Source: SIG575 sp964474295
Lineage (GTDB): Bacteria; Bacillota; Clostridia; Oscillospirales; Acutalibacteraceae
Length of the DNA stretch: 13,861 bases
Direction of reading: 5' to 3'
Assembly (NCBI GenBank): GCA_964474295.1
Contig: CAYYRN010000044.1
Span: 1 to 13,861, forward strand
Shown here: in pieces, positions 7,330 to 13,658 of the stretch
Numbering within the stretch: the stretch's first letter is position 1
Layout of the letters: each line of letters begins with the position of its first letter
Made by a program: the position numbers and the translations under genes
Notes under the pieces: model-generated
Databases searched by the model: none
What the model was told of the DNA's origin: nothing
The model's input: only the letters and a program-made list of their open reading frames with translations

Positions 7330-7533
7330 GAGGTTTCGCGGTTCCACTCCTGTTTATAACTTAAAAGCCTGTAACGGGGCTTTGCCGCAAGACGATACTC
7401 AAAAACTTTTTCCCGCCTTGTGCTGATGGGTGCATTTCGCCGTAAAGCTCAAAGCATCTTTCACCAAACGATGCTTTCTCTTTGTGAGCTTATGCTCGGT
7501 TACTTCTCCCGATAAACGCATTTAAAACCTATT
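7294..7533 (-). ncRNA. T-box riboswitch, tRNA-Cys specific, upstream of cysE-cysS
   Basis: Read on the minus strand, the leader has the core parts of a T-box. Stem I includes a distal helix AAAGCATC/GATGCTTT and an AAGCTC/GAGCTT helix separated by an asymmetric purine-rich bulge. The specifier loop has AGTA on one side and GAA on the other (loop E type), followed by the codon TGC at 7434-7432 and then A. The T-box sequence AGGAGTGGAACCGCG lies at 7351-7337. The specifier UGC reads as cysteine, and the bulge UGGA would pair with a UCCA tRNA end, which fits the U73 discriminator of tRNA-Cys. The antiterminator can form from GGAG with CTCC and GCG with CGC, excluding the terminator. Uncharged tRNA-Cys should thus switch on cysE-cysS. 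The 5' end is estimated from the promoter. Confidence 0.94.
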
Positions 7534-7539
7534 AGTAAT

Positions 7540-7548
7540 ATTATAGCA
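7540..7548 (-). promoter_or_regulatory. Extended -10 promoter of the cysE-cysS T-box leader
   Basis: On the minus strand TGCTATAAT (7548-7540) is an extended -10 (TGnTATAAT). The -35 region 17 bases upstream is poor (around GTGGAT), which an extended -10 can compensate for. It lies about 24 bases after the pgsA stop. A start near 7533 gives a T-box leader of about 240 nt. Confidence 0.65.
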
Positions 7549-7571
7549 TATTAATTGAAAAAATCCACTGT

Positions 7572-8132
7572 TTATTTTGAAAAATCTATAACTTTCGCAG
7601 CCTTAACAACATAAGTTATGCCCGAAACGAAGGTAAACAGTGCAATAATCCACATCATAACATTCGACATAACGGTAAACGTGCCGCTTTCCATAACGGA
7701 CAGCTCTGCCAAAAGCATTATTGCTGCGGACAAAATCATCTGTGAAGCGGTTTTAAGCTTGCCCCAAATGTTGGCGGGTATTACAACTTTCTGTACCGTT
7801 GCAATCATCCTTATTCCCGTCACCGTAAATTCCCTTGTCAAAACTATCATCAGCACCCATATATTGCAAAGACCGAACTGCATAAAGCCGAGCAGTGCCG
7901 CAGTTGTCAGCATTTTATCGGCAAGCGGGTCAAGAAGCTTGCCGAGGTTTGTAACCTGATTGTTCTTTCTTGCCAATTTTCCGTCGGCAAAATCGGTGAT
8001 GCTTGCCAAAGCAAAAATTATAAAAGCCCACAAATAATGATGTGCAATGTTTTCATTTATCAAAAACGCCAAAAAAATCGGCGCCATAATTATTCTTATT
8101 ATCGTAAGCAAATTCGGTAAATTAACTTTCAT
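7572..8132 (-). CDS. pgsA: CDP-diacylglycerol--glycerol-3-phosphate 3-phosphatidyltransferase
   Basis: Encodes 186 aa, typical for this small membrane enzyme, which makes phosphatidylglycerol-phosphate, the committed precursor of phosphatidylglycerol and cardiolipin. The full CDP-alcohol phosphotransferase signature is present in DFADGKLAR...G...DPLAD (pattern D-x2-DG-x2-AR-x8-G-x3-D-x3-D). N-terminal NLLTIIRIIMAPIFLAFLI and later segments (TAALLGFMQFGL, ILSAAIMLLAEL, WIIALFTFVSGITYV) are membrane helices. The frame extends upstream into rimO, but the ATG at 8132 gives the family N-terminus MKVNLPNLLTIIRI. The SD AAAGGGGG (8146-8153) overlaps the rimO stop, at a rather long spacing of about 13 bases. 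It is the fourth gene of the recA operon, and no terminator is visible after it. Confidence 0.95.
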   Translation of the reverse strand: MKVNLPNLLTIIRIIMAPIFLAFLINENIAHHYLWAFIIFALASITDFADGKLARKNNQVTNLGKLLDPLADKMLTTAALLGFMQFGLCNIWVLMIVLTREFTVTGIRMIATVQKVVIPANIWGKLKTASQMILSAAIMLLAELSVMESGTFTVMSNVMMWIIALFTFVSGITYVVKAAKVIDFSK

Positions 8133-8151
8133 TTTGTCAAAGCCGCCCCCT

Positions 8152-9489
8152 TTAGTCAATGTTTTCTCTGCCGAAAAAGTCATAATCGATTGTCTCAGTC
8201 AAAACAATCTCGGCAAAATCGCCCTCATCATAAGGGTTTTGTGCCGTAAAGTAAATGAGCGTATCGATTTCGGGTGCATCCATATAGCTTCTGCCGACAT
8301 AACAATCCTGTTCGGAATCGTATCCGTCCACAAAAACCTTGACAACACTGCCTAACAAGCTTTCGTTTTTCTCATCGACAATGTTTCTCTGAAGTTCCAT
8401 AATGTTTTCCCCTCTGTCGATTTTGACCTGTTCTTCAACCTGATTTTCAAAATCGTAAGCGGGAGTACCCTCCTGCGGGGAGTAGGCAAAGCAGCCGAGC
8501 CTGTCAAAACGCATATCACGAACAAATTCCGCCAGAGTTTTAAATTCTTCTTCGCCCTCGCCGGGGAATCCCGTGATAAACGTAGTTCTTATGACAACAT
8601 CGGGCATATATTTCCTTATTTTTTCTATCAAAGCTCTCAGCGACCTGTCATCGCCCGTTCTGTTCATAAGCTTCAAAACCTTGCCGTCTGCGTGCTGAAG
8701 CGGCAAATCTATATAGTGAACGATTTTTTCGTTGTCACGCATAACCTCAAGAAGCCTGTCGGTTATTCTGTCGGGATAGCAATACAAAACCCTAATCCAT
8801 TCGATTCCGTCGGTCTTTGCAAGCTTTTCGAGTAATTCGGCAAGTCTCGGTTCGCCGTAGATATCCTCGCCGTACCTTGTTGTATCCTGCGCCACGACAA
8901 TAAGCTCTTTTACACCCGATTGTGCAAGATTTTCGGCTTCAAAAATAATTTCATCCTCACTGCGGCTTCTGAAATCGCCTCTGATATCGGGTATTGCACA
9001 GTAGGTGCATCTGTTTGAGCATCCCTCTGCGATTTTCAAATAAGCCCAATGATTTGGGGATAGCAAATGCCTTGCACCCTCAAGCGGAAGCTCGCATTTC
9101 GGTTTAAAATAAGCTTTTTTGTTTCCCTTTACCGCATTGCGGCAAATTTCGGCTATATCTCCGTTTGAACCGATGCCCACAACGGCATCGATTTCGGGAA
9201 ATTCTTTCATTATTTCATCCTTATAAACTTCACTCAAACAGCCCGTTACCACAACTGCCTTTGTTTCGCCGTCATTTTTCATCTCTATCGCATCAAGGAT
9301 GTTATCGATAGCTTCTTTTTTTGCTTCATCAATAAAACCGCAGGTGTTTACGATAATAACATCTACTCTGCCGTCGGTCATATCGGAAAACACAAACCCG
9401 TCATCTTCAAGACGGGCAATAAGCATTTCGGCATCCACCTGATTTTTGGGACAACCGAGAGATATCAGCGCCGCTTTTAATTTATCCAT
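8152..9489 (-). CDS. rimO: Ribosomal protein S12 methylthiotransferase (radical SAM)
   Basis: Encodes 445 aa. RimO adds a methylthio group to the conserved aspartate of ribosomal protein S12 using two iron-sulfur clusters. The N-terminal methylthiotransferase domain has three cluster cysteines, Cys13 (LGCPKN), Cys50 (NTCGFI) and Cys84 (VTGCL). The radical SAM motif CxxxCxxC is at 157, 161 and 164 in EGCSNRCTYCAIP, followed by IRGDFRSR. The C-terminal ~70 residues form the TRAM domain. LGCPKNQVD and AIPDIRG favour RimO over the tRNA enzyme MiaB. The frame is open further upstream into recX, but the ATG at 9489 has TGAGG 8 bases before it and gives the standard N-terminus. The SD overlaps the recX stop, so translation is probably coupled. 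Confidence 0.97.
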   Translation of the reverse strand: MDKLKAALISLGCPKNQVDAEMLIARLEDDGFVFSDMTDGRVDVIIVNTCGFIDEAKKEAIDNILDAIEMKNDGETKAVVVTGCLSEVYKDEIMKEFPEIDAVVGIGSNGDIAEICRNAVKGNKKAYFKPKCELPLEGARHLLSPNHWAYLKIAEGCSNRCTYCAIPDIRGDFRSRSEDEIIFEAENLAQSGVKELIVVAQDTTRYGEDIYGEPRLAELLEKLAKTDGIEWIRVLYCYPDRITDRLLEVMRDNEKIVHYIDLPLQHADGKVLKLMNRTGDDRSLRALIEKIRKYMPDVVIRTTFITGFPGEGEEEFKTLAEFVRDMRFDRLGCFAYSPQEGTPAYDFENQVEEQVKIDRGENIMELQRNIVDEKNESLLGSVVKVFVDGYDSEQDCYVGRSYMDAPEIDTLIYFTAQNPYDEGDFAEIVLTETIDYDFFGRENID

Positions 9490-9499
9490 AGAGTTAACC

Positions 9500-10120
9500 T
9501 CACCAATCGTCATTTTCTTCCGCAACGTCAAACTCACGCAAAGCCGATTTGATATCGTAATAAGAGTAACCGAGCCTTTGTAGGGATGCAATTACACTGT
9601 TTTTGCCTTTTTCGCTGTCAAGCTTGCGTGCATACTTTCTTTCTATTAAATTAATTATACTTTCTTTTGCGTCAATGTCAAGAGAAGAAACAACACTTTC
9701 CGTAATTTGGGAAGAAATACCTTTTAATCTGAGTTCGTTTTTGACACGGCTTAACCCGTACTTTTTTCTTTCGACAAGTTCCTTTGCAAACATCTCTGCA
9801 AATGTCTCATCATTAATTAAGCCGAGTTCCGCCGCTTTTTCAACGGCAAGCTCGGCTGCGTTTTGAGAATATTTACGGCGGAGCTTCTGCGTCAGCTCTT
9901 TTTGAGAATGACTTCTTATGGACAGGTAATCGAGAGCGTTGTTCCACGCTCTGCGACATTCGATTTCTTCCCGAAGAGCCTCGGCATCTTCTTCGTCTAT
10001 TTCTTTTTTTACACACCAGGGCGAAGAAAACCAATACTCACTGTCAACCGTCAGTGAGTATTCGTCATTAAAAAAGATATGTATTTTTCCGTTTCTTCCG
10101 CTTTTAAAACTAAGCTTCAT
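9500..10120 (-). CDS. recX: RecA regulator RecX
   Basis: Encodes 206 aa. RecX proteins bind RecA filaments and limit or modulate strand exchange. The sequence is helix-rich and charged. The RecX core shows in ALDYLSIRSHSQKELTQKLRRK, a repeat around AAELGLINDETFAEMFAKELVERKKYG-type spacing, and LSRVKNELRLKGIS followed by a third repeat ending in RLGYSYYDIKSALRE. Residues 1 to ~70 are a family-specific N-terminal extension of low conservation. The ATG at 10120 has AAGGTG a few bases upstream, overlapping the recA stop (8-base gap). Its place directly after recA matches many bacteria and supports both the name and co-transcription with recA. Confidence 0.93.
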   Translation of the reverse strand: MKLSFKSGRNGKIHIFFNDEYSLTVDSEYWFSSPWCVKKEIDEEDAEALREEIECRRAWNNALDYLSIRSHSQKELTQKLRRKYSQNAAELAVEKAAELGLINDETFAEMFAKELVERKKYGLSRVKNELRLKGISSQITESVVSSLDIDAKESIINLIERKYARKLDSEKGKNSVIASLQRLGYSYYDIKSALREFDVAEENDDW

Positions 10121-10128
10121 AACACACC

Positions 10129-11232
10129 TTAATCGTCATCATCTTCAATAATAATATCTATTGCGGCTCTTGCTTCTTCCTTTGTTATGGATTTTGAAGA
10201 AGCTTTCTTTTCGGAAGATTTGCTCTTGCTTTCGGATTTTTTCGGAAGCTCATCTTTCTTTTCCTTTACAAGAGCTTCGATTTCGGCATAAAGCTCAGGT
10301 GTTTTTTCGATATAATCTTTAACGTTGTCACGGCCTTGTCCGAGACGGTTTTCGCCGTAAGAGAACCACGCACCGCTTTTTTTGATTATTCCGAGCTGTA
10401 CCGCCATATCGAGAACCTCGCCCGATTTTGAAATACCTTTGCCGTACATTATGTCAAATTCAGCCGATGTAAACGGCGGAGCGACCTTGTTTTTTACGAT
10501 TTTTACCTTTGTGCGGTTGCCGATAACTTCGTTTCCCGCAATTTTAATCTGTTCAACTTTGCGAACCTCCATACGCATCGAAGCATAAAACTTCAGCGCA
10601 CGTCCGCCGGTGGTAACTTCCGGGTTGCCGTAGACCACACCGACTTTTTCACGAAGCTGATTGATAAAAACGATTACCGTATTTGATTTTGCAACGGCGG
10701 GAGCAAGCTTTCTGAGAGCCTGCGACATAAGACGGGCGTGAAGTCCGACGTGGGAATCACCCATCTCGCCATCGATTTCGGCACGGGGTACAAGAGCCGC
10801 AACGGAATCGATTACAATAATGTCTATCGCACCCGAACGTACAAGTGCTTCCGTTATTTCAAGCGCCTGTTCGCCGCTGTCCGGCTGAGAAACAAGCAGA
10901 GAATCAATATCCACTCCGAGATTTTTTGCATAAACGGGGTCAAGAGCGTGTTCGGCATCGATAAAAGCAGCTTCACCGCCCGCTTTTTGAGCCTCCGCAA
11001 CAACGTGCAAAGCAAGAGTTGTTTTACCCGAAGATTCCGGGCCGTAAATTTCTATAATACGTCCCTTCGGCAGACCGCCGATTCCCGTTGCCGCATCAAG
11101 AGCGATTGAACCGGTCGGAATTGCTTCAACATTCAAACTTGAATTTTGACCCAAACGCATAACCGCACCTTTTCCGTATTGCTTTTCAATTTGAAGCAGG
11201 GCCGTTTCAAGAGCTTTTTGTTTATCTGCCAT
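10129..11232 (-). CDS. recA: Recombinase RecA
   Basis: Encodes 367 aa. RecA polymerises on single-stranded DNA, drives homologous strand exchange and triggers LexA self-cleavage. Residues 1-33 form the polymerisation helix (MADKQKALE...). Walker A GPESSGKTT lies at 64-72. Walker B is in DIIVIDSVAALVP, followed by loop 1 and the NQLREKVGV and TTGGRALKFYASMR segments (loop 2 region). The C-terminal tail after ~320 is Lys/Ser-rich and ends in the acidic run IIIEDDDD, as in many RecA proteins. The ATG at 11232 is chosen because GGAGG is 7 bases upstream; the open frame before it runs through the SOS box and promoter. It is the first gene of recA-recX-rimO-pgsA, with its own promoter and a LexA-like site. 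Confidence 0.98.
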   Translation of the reverse strand: MADKQKALETALLQIEKQYGKGAVMRLGQNSSLNVEAIPTGSIALDAATGIGGLPKGRIIEIYGPESSGKTTLALHVVAEAQKAGGEAAFIDAEHALDPVYAKNLGVDIDSLLVSQPDSGEQALEITEALVRSGAIDIIVIDSVAALVPRAEIDGEMGDSHVGLHARLMSQALRKLAPAVAKSNTVIVFINQLREKVGVVYGNPEVTTGGRALKFYASMRMEVRKVEQIKIAGNEVIGNRTKVKIVKNKVAPPFTSAEFDIMYGKGISKSGEVLDMAVQLGIIKKSGAWFSYGENRLGQGRDNVKDYIEKTPELYAEIEALVKEKKDELPKKSESKSKSSEKKASSKSITKEEARAAIDIIIEDDDD

Positions 11233-11249
11233 TTTTATTCCTCCGTTAC

Positions 11250-11263
11250 TGTACAAATGTTCG
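11250..11263 (-). promoter_or_regulatory. LexA/SOS-box-like operator of recA
   Basis: On the minus strand CGAACATTTGTACA begins 9 bases downstream of the -10 box. The Gram-positive LexA consensus is CGAAC-N4-GTTYG. The left half is perfect and the right half has GTACA in place of GTTYG, with two mismatches. The place at the recA transcription start supports an SOS operator. Confidence 0.65.
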
Positions 11264-11272
11264 ATTGAGATA

Positions 11273-11301
11273 ATTATACATTAATCGCCAAAAAAAATCA
11301 A
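11273..11301 (-). promoter_or_regulatory. Sigma-A promoter of the recA operon
   Basis: On the minus strand TTGATT (11301-11296), a 17-base spacer, then TATAAT (11278-11273). The expected start falls in or just before the LexA-like box, and the leader to recA is about 35 nt. Confidence 0.85.
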
Positions 11302-11366
11302 CACTTATTTAAAAATAATTGCAGAGGGTAATATGCTGTCCGAAAAAGTGTACTTGCAAGTCGAAT

Positions 11367-11418
11367 TTTTCAAAAAATGAAAGTTTGCATTAAATTTCTT
11401 GCAAAAATTTTTTGAAAA
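11367..11418. repeat. Interrupted dyad between recA and ddh
   Basis: The outer arms TTTTCAAAAAA (11367-11377) and TTTTTTGAAAA (11408-11418) are an exact 11-bp inverted pair. The inner arms TTTGCA (11384-11389) and TGCAAA (11400-11405) are also exact. The centre is a 10-base AT-rich loop. It ends 4 bases before the ddh -35 box. It could be a regulator site or a curved AT-rich upstream element. Confidence 0.5.
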
Positions 11419-11422
11419 TGTA

Positions 11423-11450
11423 TTGCTTTTTTCGTCAAGCGTTGTATAAT
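11423..11450 (+). promoter_or_regulatory. Sigma-A promoter of ddh
   Basis: TTGCTT (11423-11428), a 16-base spacer, then a perfect TATAAT (11445-11450). The predicted leader to the ATG at 11481 is about 24 nt and holds the SD AAAGGGG (11467-11473). Confidence 0.7.
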
Positions 11451-11480
11451 AAATACATAAAACAGCAAAGGGGCGAAAGT

Positions 11481-12461
11481 ATGAAAATAGCAATTTACGG
11501 TTATGGAAACTTAGGCAAAGGCGTTGAGCTTGCGGTTCGTCAAAGTGACGATACGGAGCTGTTCGGAGTGTTTACGAGAAGAAATCCGAGCGACCTCAAG
11601 CTTATGACGGAAGGTGTCGGTGTTTATTCATCGAAAGATATTGAAAAATACAAAGATGACATCGATGTTCTTATAATATGCGGGGGCAGTGCAACGGATT
11701 TGCCCGAAATGACTCCCGCTTTGGCGAAAAATTTTAACGTGGTTGACAGCTTCGACACTCACGCAGACATACCCAAGCATTTTGCAAAGGTTGACGAAGC
11801 CGCAAAGAAAAGCGGCAAAACCGCTGCGATTTCTGTCGGTTGGGACCCCGGTATGTTCTCGCTCAACAGACTTTATTCCAACTGCATCCTGCCCAACGGT
11901 AAGGATTACACGTTTTGGGGAAAGGGTGTAAGTCAGGGACATTCCGATGCCATACGTCGCATTGACGGTGTGCTTGATGCAAGACAGTACACTTGCCCCG
12001 TCGAATCGGCAATGGAGGCTGTAAGAAGCGGTTCAAACCCCGAACTTACAACTCGTCAAAAACACACCCGTCTTTGTTATGTTGTTGCCGAAGAAGGTGC
12101 AGACCTCAGCCGCATTGAAAACGAAATCAAAACAATGCCGAAATATTTTTCGGATTATGACACAACTGTAAACTTTATTTCACAGGAAGAGCTTGACCGT
12201 GACCACAAAGGTATTCCTCACGGCGGTTCGGTAATCCGCACGGGTGCTACGGGTTCGGATGCTCAAAACAAGCACGTTATCGAGTACAAGCTTACCCTCG
12301 ATTCAAACCCCGAATTTACCGCAAGTGTTCTTGTGGCTTACGCAAGGGCGGTTTACAAGCTTAACAAAAAAGGTGAAACAGGCTGCAAGACAGTTTTTGA
12401 CATTGCACCCGCAGACCTTTCACCGCTTTCTCATGAGGATATTATTTCTCATCTGCTTTAA
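11481..12461 (+). CDS. ddh: meso-Diaminopimelate D-dehydrogenase
   Basis: Encodes 326 aa, matching the usual ~320-327 aa. The enzyme interconverts tetrahydrodipicolinate, ammonia and NADPH with meso-diaminopimelate in one step, feeding lysine and peptidoglycan synthesis. The N-terminal Rossmann fold has GYGNLGKG at 7-14. Substrate and dimer-region motifs are SATDLPE at 70-76, DTHADIPKH at 92-100, VGWDPGMFSLNR at 119-130, FWGKGVSQGHSDA at 145-157 and the later PHGG. The ATG at 11481 is supported by AAAGGGG 7 bases upstream; the open frame upstream crosses the promoter. The gene is monocistronic, divergent from recA and convergent with fba. None of the succinylase or acetylase pathway genes is nearby. 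Confidence 0.95.
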   Translation: MKIAIYGYGNLGKGVELAVRQSDDTELFGVFTRRNPSDLKLMTEGVGVYSSKDIEKYKDDIDVLIICGGSATDLPEMTPALAKNFNVVDSFDTHADIPKHFAKVDEAAKKSGKTAAISVGWDPGMFSLNRLYSNCILPNGKDYTFWGKGVSQGHSDAIRRIDGVLDARQYTCPVESAMEAVRSGSNPELTTRQKHTRLCYVVAEEGADLSRIENEIKTMPKYFSDYDTTVNFISQEELDRDHKGIPHGGSVIRTGATGSDAQNKHVIEYKLTLDSNPEFTASVLVAYARAVYKLNKKGETGCKTVFDIAPADLSPLSHEDIISHLL

Positions 12462-12483
12462 TTTTTCCAAACAAGAAATGCAA

Positions 12484-12519
12484 ATAGGAGCTGTAAAACA
12501 AACGTTTTACAGCTCCTAT
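12484..12519. terminator. Bidirectional terminator between ddh and fba
   Basis: A 16-bp perfect stem, ATAGGAGCTGTAAAAC (12484-12499) and GTTTTACAGCTCCTAT (12504-12519), with loop AAAC. An outer pair, GCAAAT/ATTTGC, can extend it. The U-runs are modest on both sides (TTGATTTTAAATT on plus, TTTGCATTTCTTGTTT on minus). The position between convergent stops supports use by both genes. Confidence 0.8.
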
Positions 12520-12538
12520 AAATTTGCTTGATTTTAAA

Positions 12539-13474
12539 TTATGCTTTTCCCTCACAGCCGAGAACTGTTTCGATTTTGTGCGAAACAACGCCCTCAATTG
12601 CATCTCTTGCAGGGGTAAGGTACTGTCTGGGGTCAAAGTGCTTCGGATTTTCGCTGAAGTGCTTGCGAACCGCAGCAGTCATTGCGATACGGATATCCGA
12701 GTCAACATTGATTTTGCAAACAGCCATTGATGCAGCCTCACGAAGCATATCTTCGGGGATACCGATAGCATCGGGCATTTCGCCGCCGTATGCGTTGATT
12801 GTTTTAACGTCTTCCTGGTTAACGGAAGAAGCACCGTGAAGAACGATGGGGAAGCCGGGAAGCTTTTCTTCAACAGCTTTGAGGATATCAAAACGAAGCT
12901 GGGGCTTCTGACCGGGTTTGAATTTGTATGCACCGTGGCTTGTGCCGATTGCGATTGCAAGCGAATCAACGCCTGTTCTTGTAACAAAATCGTACACCTG
13001 AGCGGGGTCTGTAAAGTTTGCGTCCTCTGCGCTTACGTTAACGTCATCCTCGATGCCGGCAAGCTGACCGAGTTCACCCTCAACAACACAACCGTGTGCG
13101 TGTGCGTAATCAACAACCTGCTTTGTCAAAGCTACGTTTTCTTCGTAAGGAAGATGTGAGCCGTCAATCATAACAGATGTGAAACCGCCGTCTATACAAG
13201 CTTTGCAGGTTTCAAAATCGGGGCCGTGGTCAAGGTGCAAAGCAATGGGAAGACCTGTTTCTTCCGCTGCCGCTTTTACCATTGCAACAAGATAACCGTG
13301 TGAAGCATATTTTCTTGCGCCTGCGGAAACCTGAAGAATAACGGGAGCATTGTGTTTTTTTGCAGCTCTTGTAATACCCTGAATTATTTCCATGTTGTTT
13401 ACGTTGAATGCACCTACGGCATAGCCGCCCTTGTATGCATCTTCAAACATCTTTTTTGTAGTAACTAATGGCAT
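12539..13474 (-). CDS. fba: Class II fructose-1,6-bisphosphate aldolase
   Basis: Encodes 311 aa. This zinc enzyme splits fructose-1,6-bisphosphate into glyceraldehyde-3-phosphate and dihydroxyacetone phosphate in glycolysis, and runs in reverse in gluconeogenesis. The barrel shows the catalytic Asp82 and zinc ligand His83 in ALHLDHGPD, the conserved acidic stretch VEGELGQLAG (Glu134), IGTSHGAYKF (His180) and VLHGASSV (His213). A C-terminal INVDSDIRIA segment binds phosphate. The length is that of the shorter Gram-positive type. The ATG at 13474 has AGGAG 8 bases upstream; the open frame before it covers the promoter. The promoter is perfectly consensus, as expected for a highly expressed glycolytic gene. 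It is a single gene, with a terminator shared with ddh. Confidence 0.97.
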   Translation of the reverse strand: MPLVTTKKMFEDAYKGGYAVGAFNVNNMEIIQGITRAAKKHNAPVILQVSAGARKYASHGYLVAMVKAAAEETGLPIALHLDHGPDFETCKACIDGGFTSVMIDGSHLPYEENVALTKQVVDYAHAHGCVVEGELGQLAGIEDDVNVSAEDANFTDPAQVYDFVTRTGVDSLAIAIGTSHGAYKFKPGQKPQLRFDILKAVEEKLPGFPIVLHGASSVNQEDVKTINAYGGEMPDAIGIPEDMLREAASMAVCKINVDSDIRIAMTAAVRKHFSENPKHFDPRQYLTPARDAIEGVVSHKIETVLGCEGKA

Positions 13475-13510
13475 TTTTATCACTCCTGATGATATAATTT
13501 TTACTTTTTC

Positions 13511-13539
13511 ATTATACACTATATTATAACCGTTGTCAA
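13511..13539 (-). promoter_or_regulatory. Consensus sigma-A promoter of fba
   Basis: On the minus strand a perfect TTGACA (13539-13534), a 17-base spacer and a perfect TATAAT (13516-13511). A second TATAAT lies within the spacer. Confidence 0.88.
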
Positions 13540-13587
13540 AGCAAAACGGTAAATTCATAAAAAATTATCAAAGTCCCCAAAATATAC

Positions 13588-13616
13588 TTGATATTTCATC
13601 GGAATAGAGTTATAAT
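13588..13616 (+). promoter_or_regulatory. Sigma-A promoter of the lipoprotein gene
   Basis: TTGATA (13588-13593), a 17-base spacer, then TATAAT (13611-13616). The leader to the ATG at 13659 is about 36 nt and contains GGAGG (13644-13648). Confidence 0.8.
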
Positions 13617-13658
13617 GTATGGGTGTAAAAATGAAAAAAACACGGAGGAAAATTGATT

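Noticed and set aside
7279..7347. N-terminal extension of CysE (23 residues)
   Set aside because: The codons are the T-box motif and terminator stem, and the family N-terminus begins at the TTG at 7278.
9490..9591. N-terminal extension of RimO overlapping recX
   Set aside because: No SD for the upstream start. MDKLKAALISLGCPKN with a well-spaced TGAGG site is the standard N-terminus.
12528..12839. Plus-strand open frames within fba
   Set aside because: They are antisense to a complete, strongly conserved aldolase and have no start signals.
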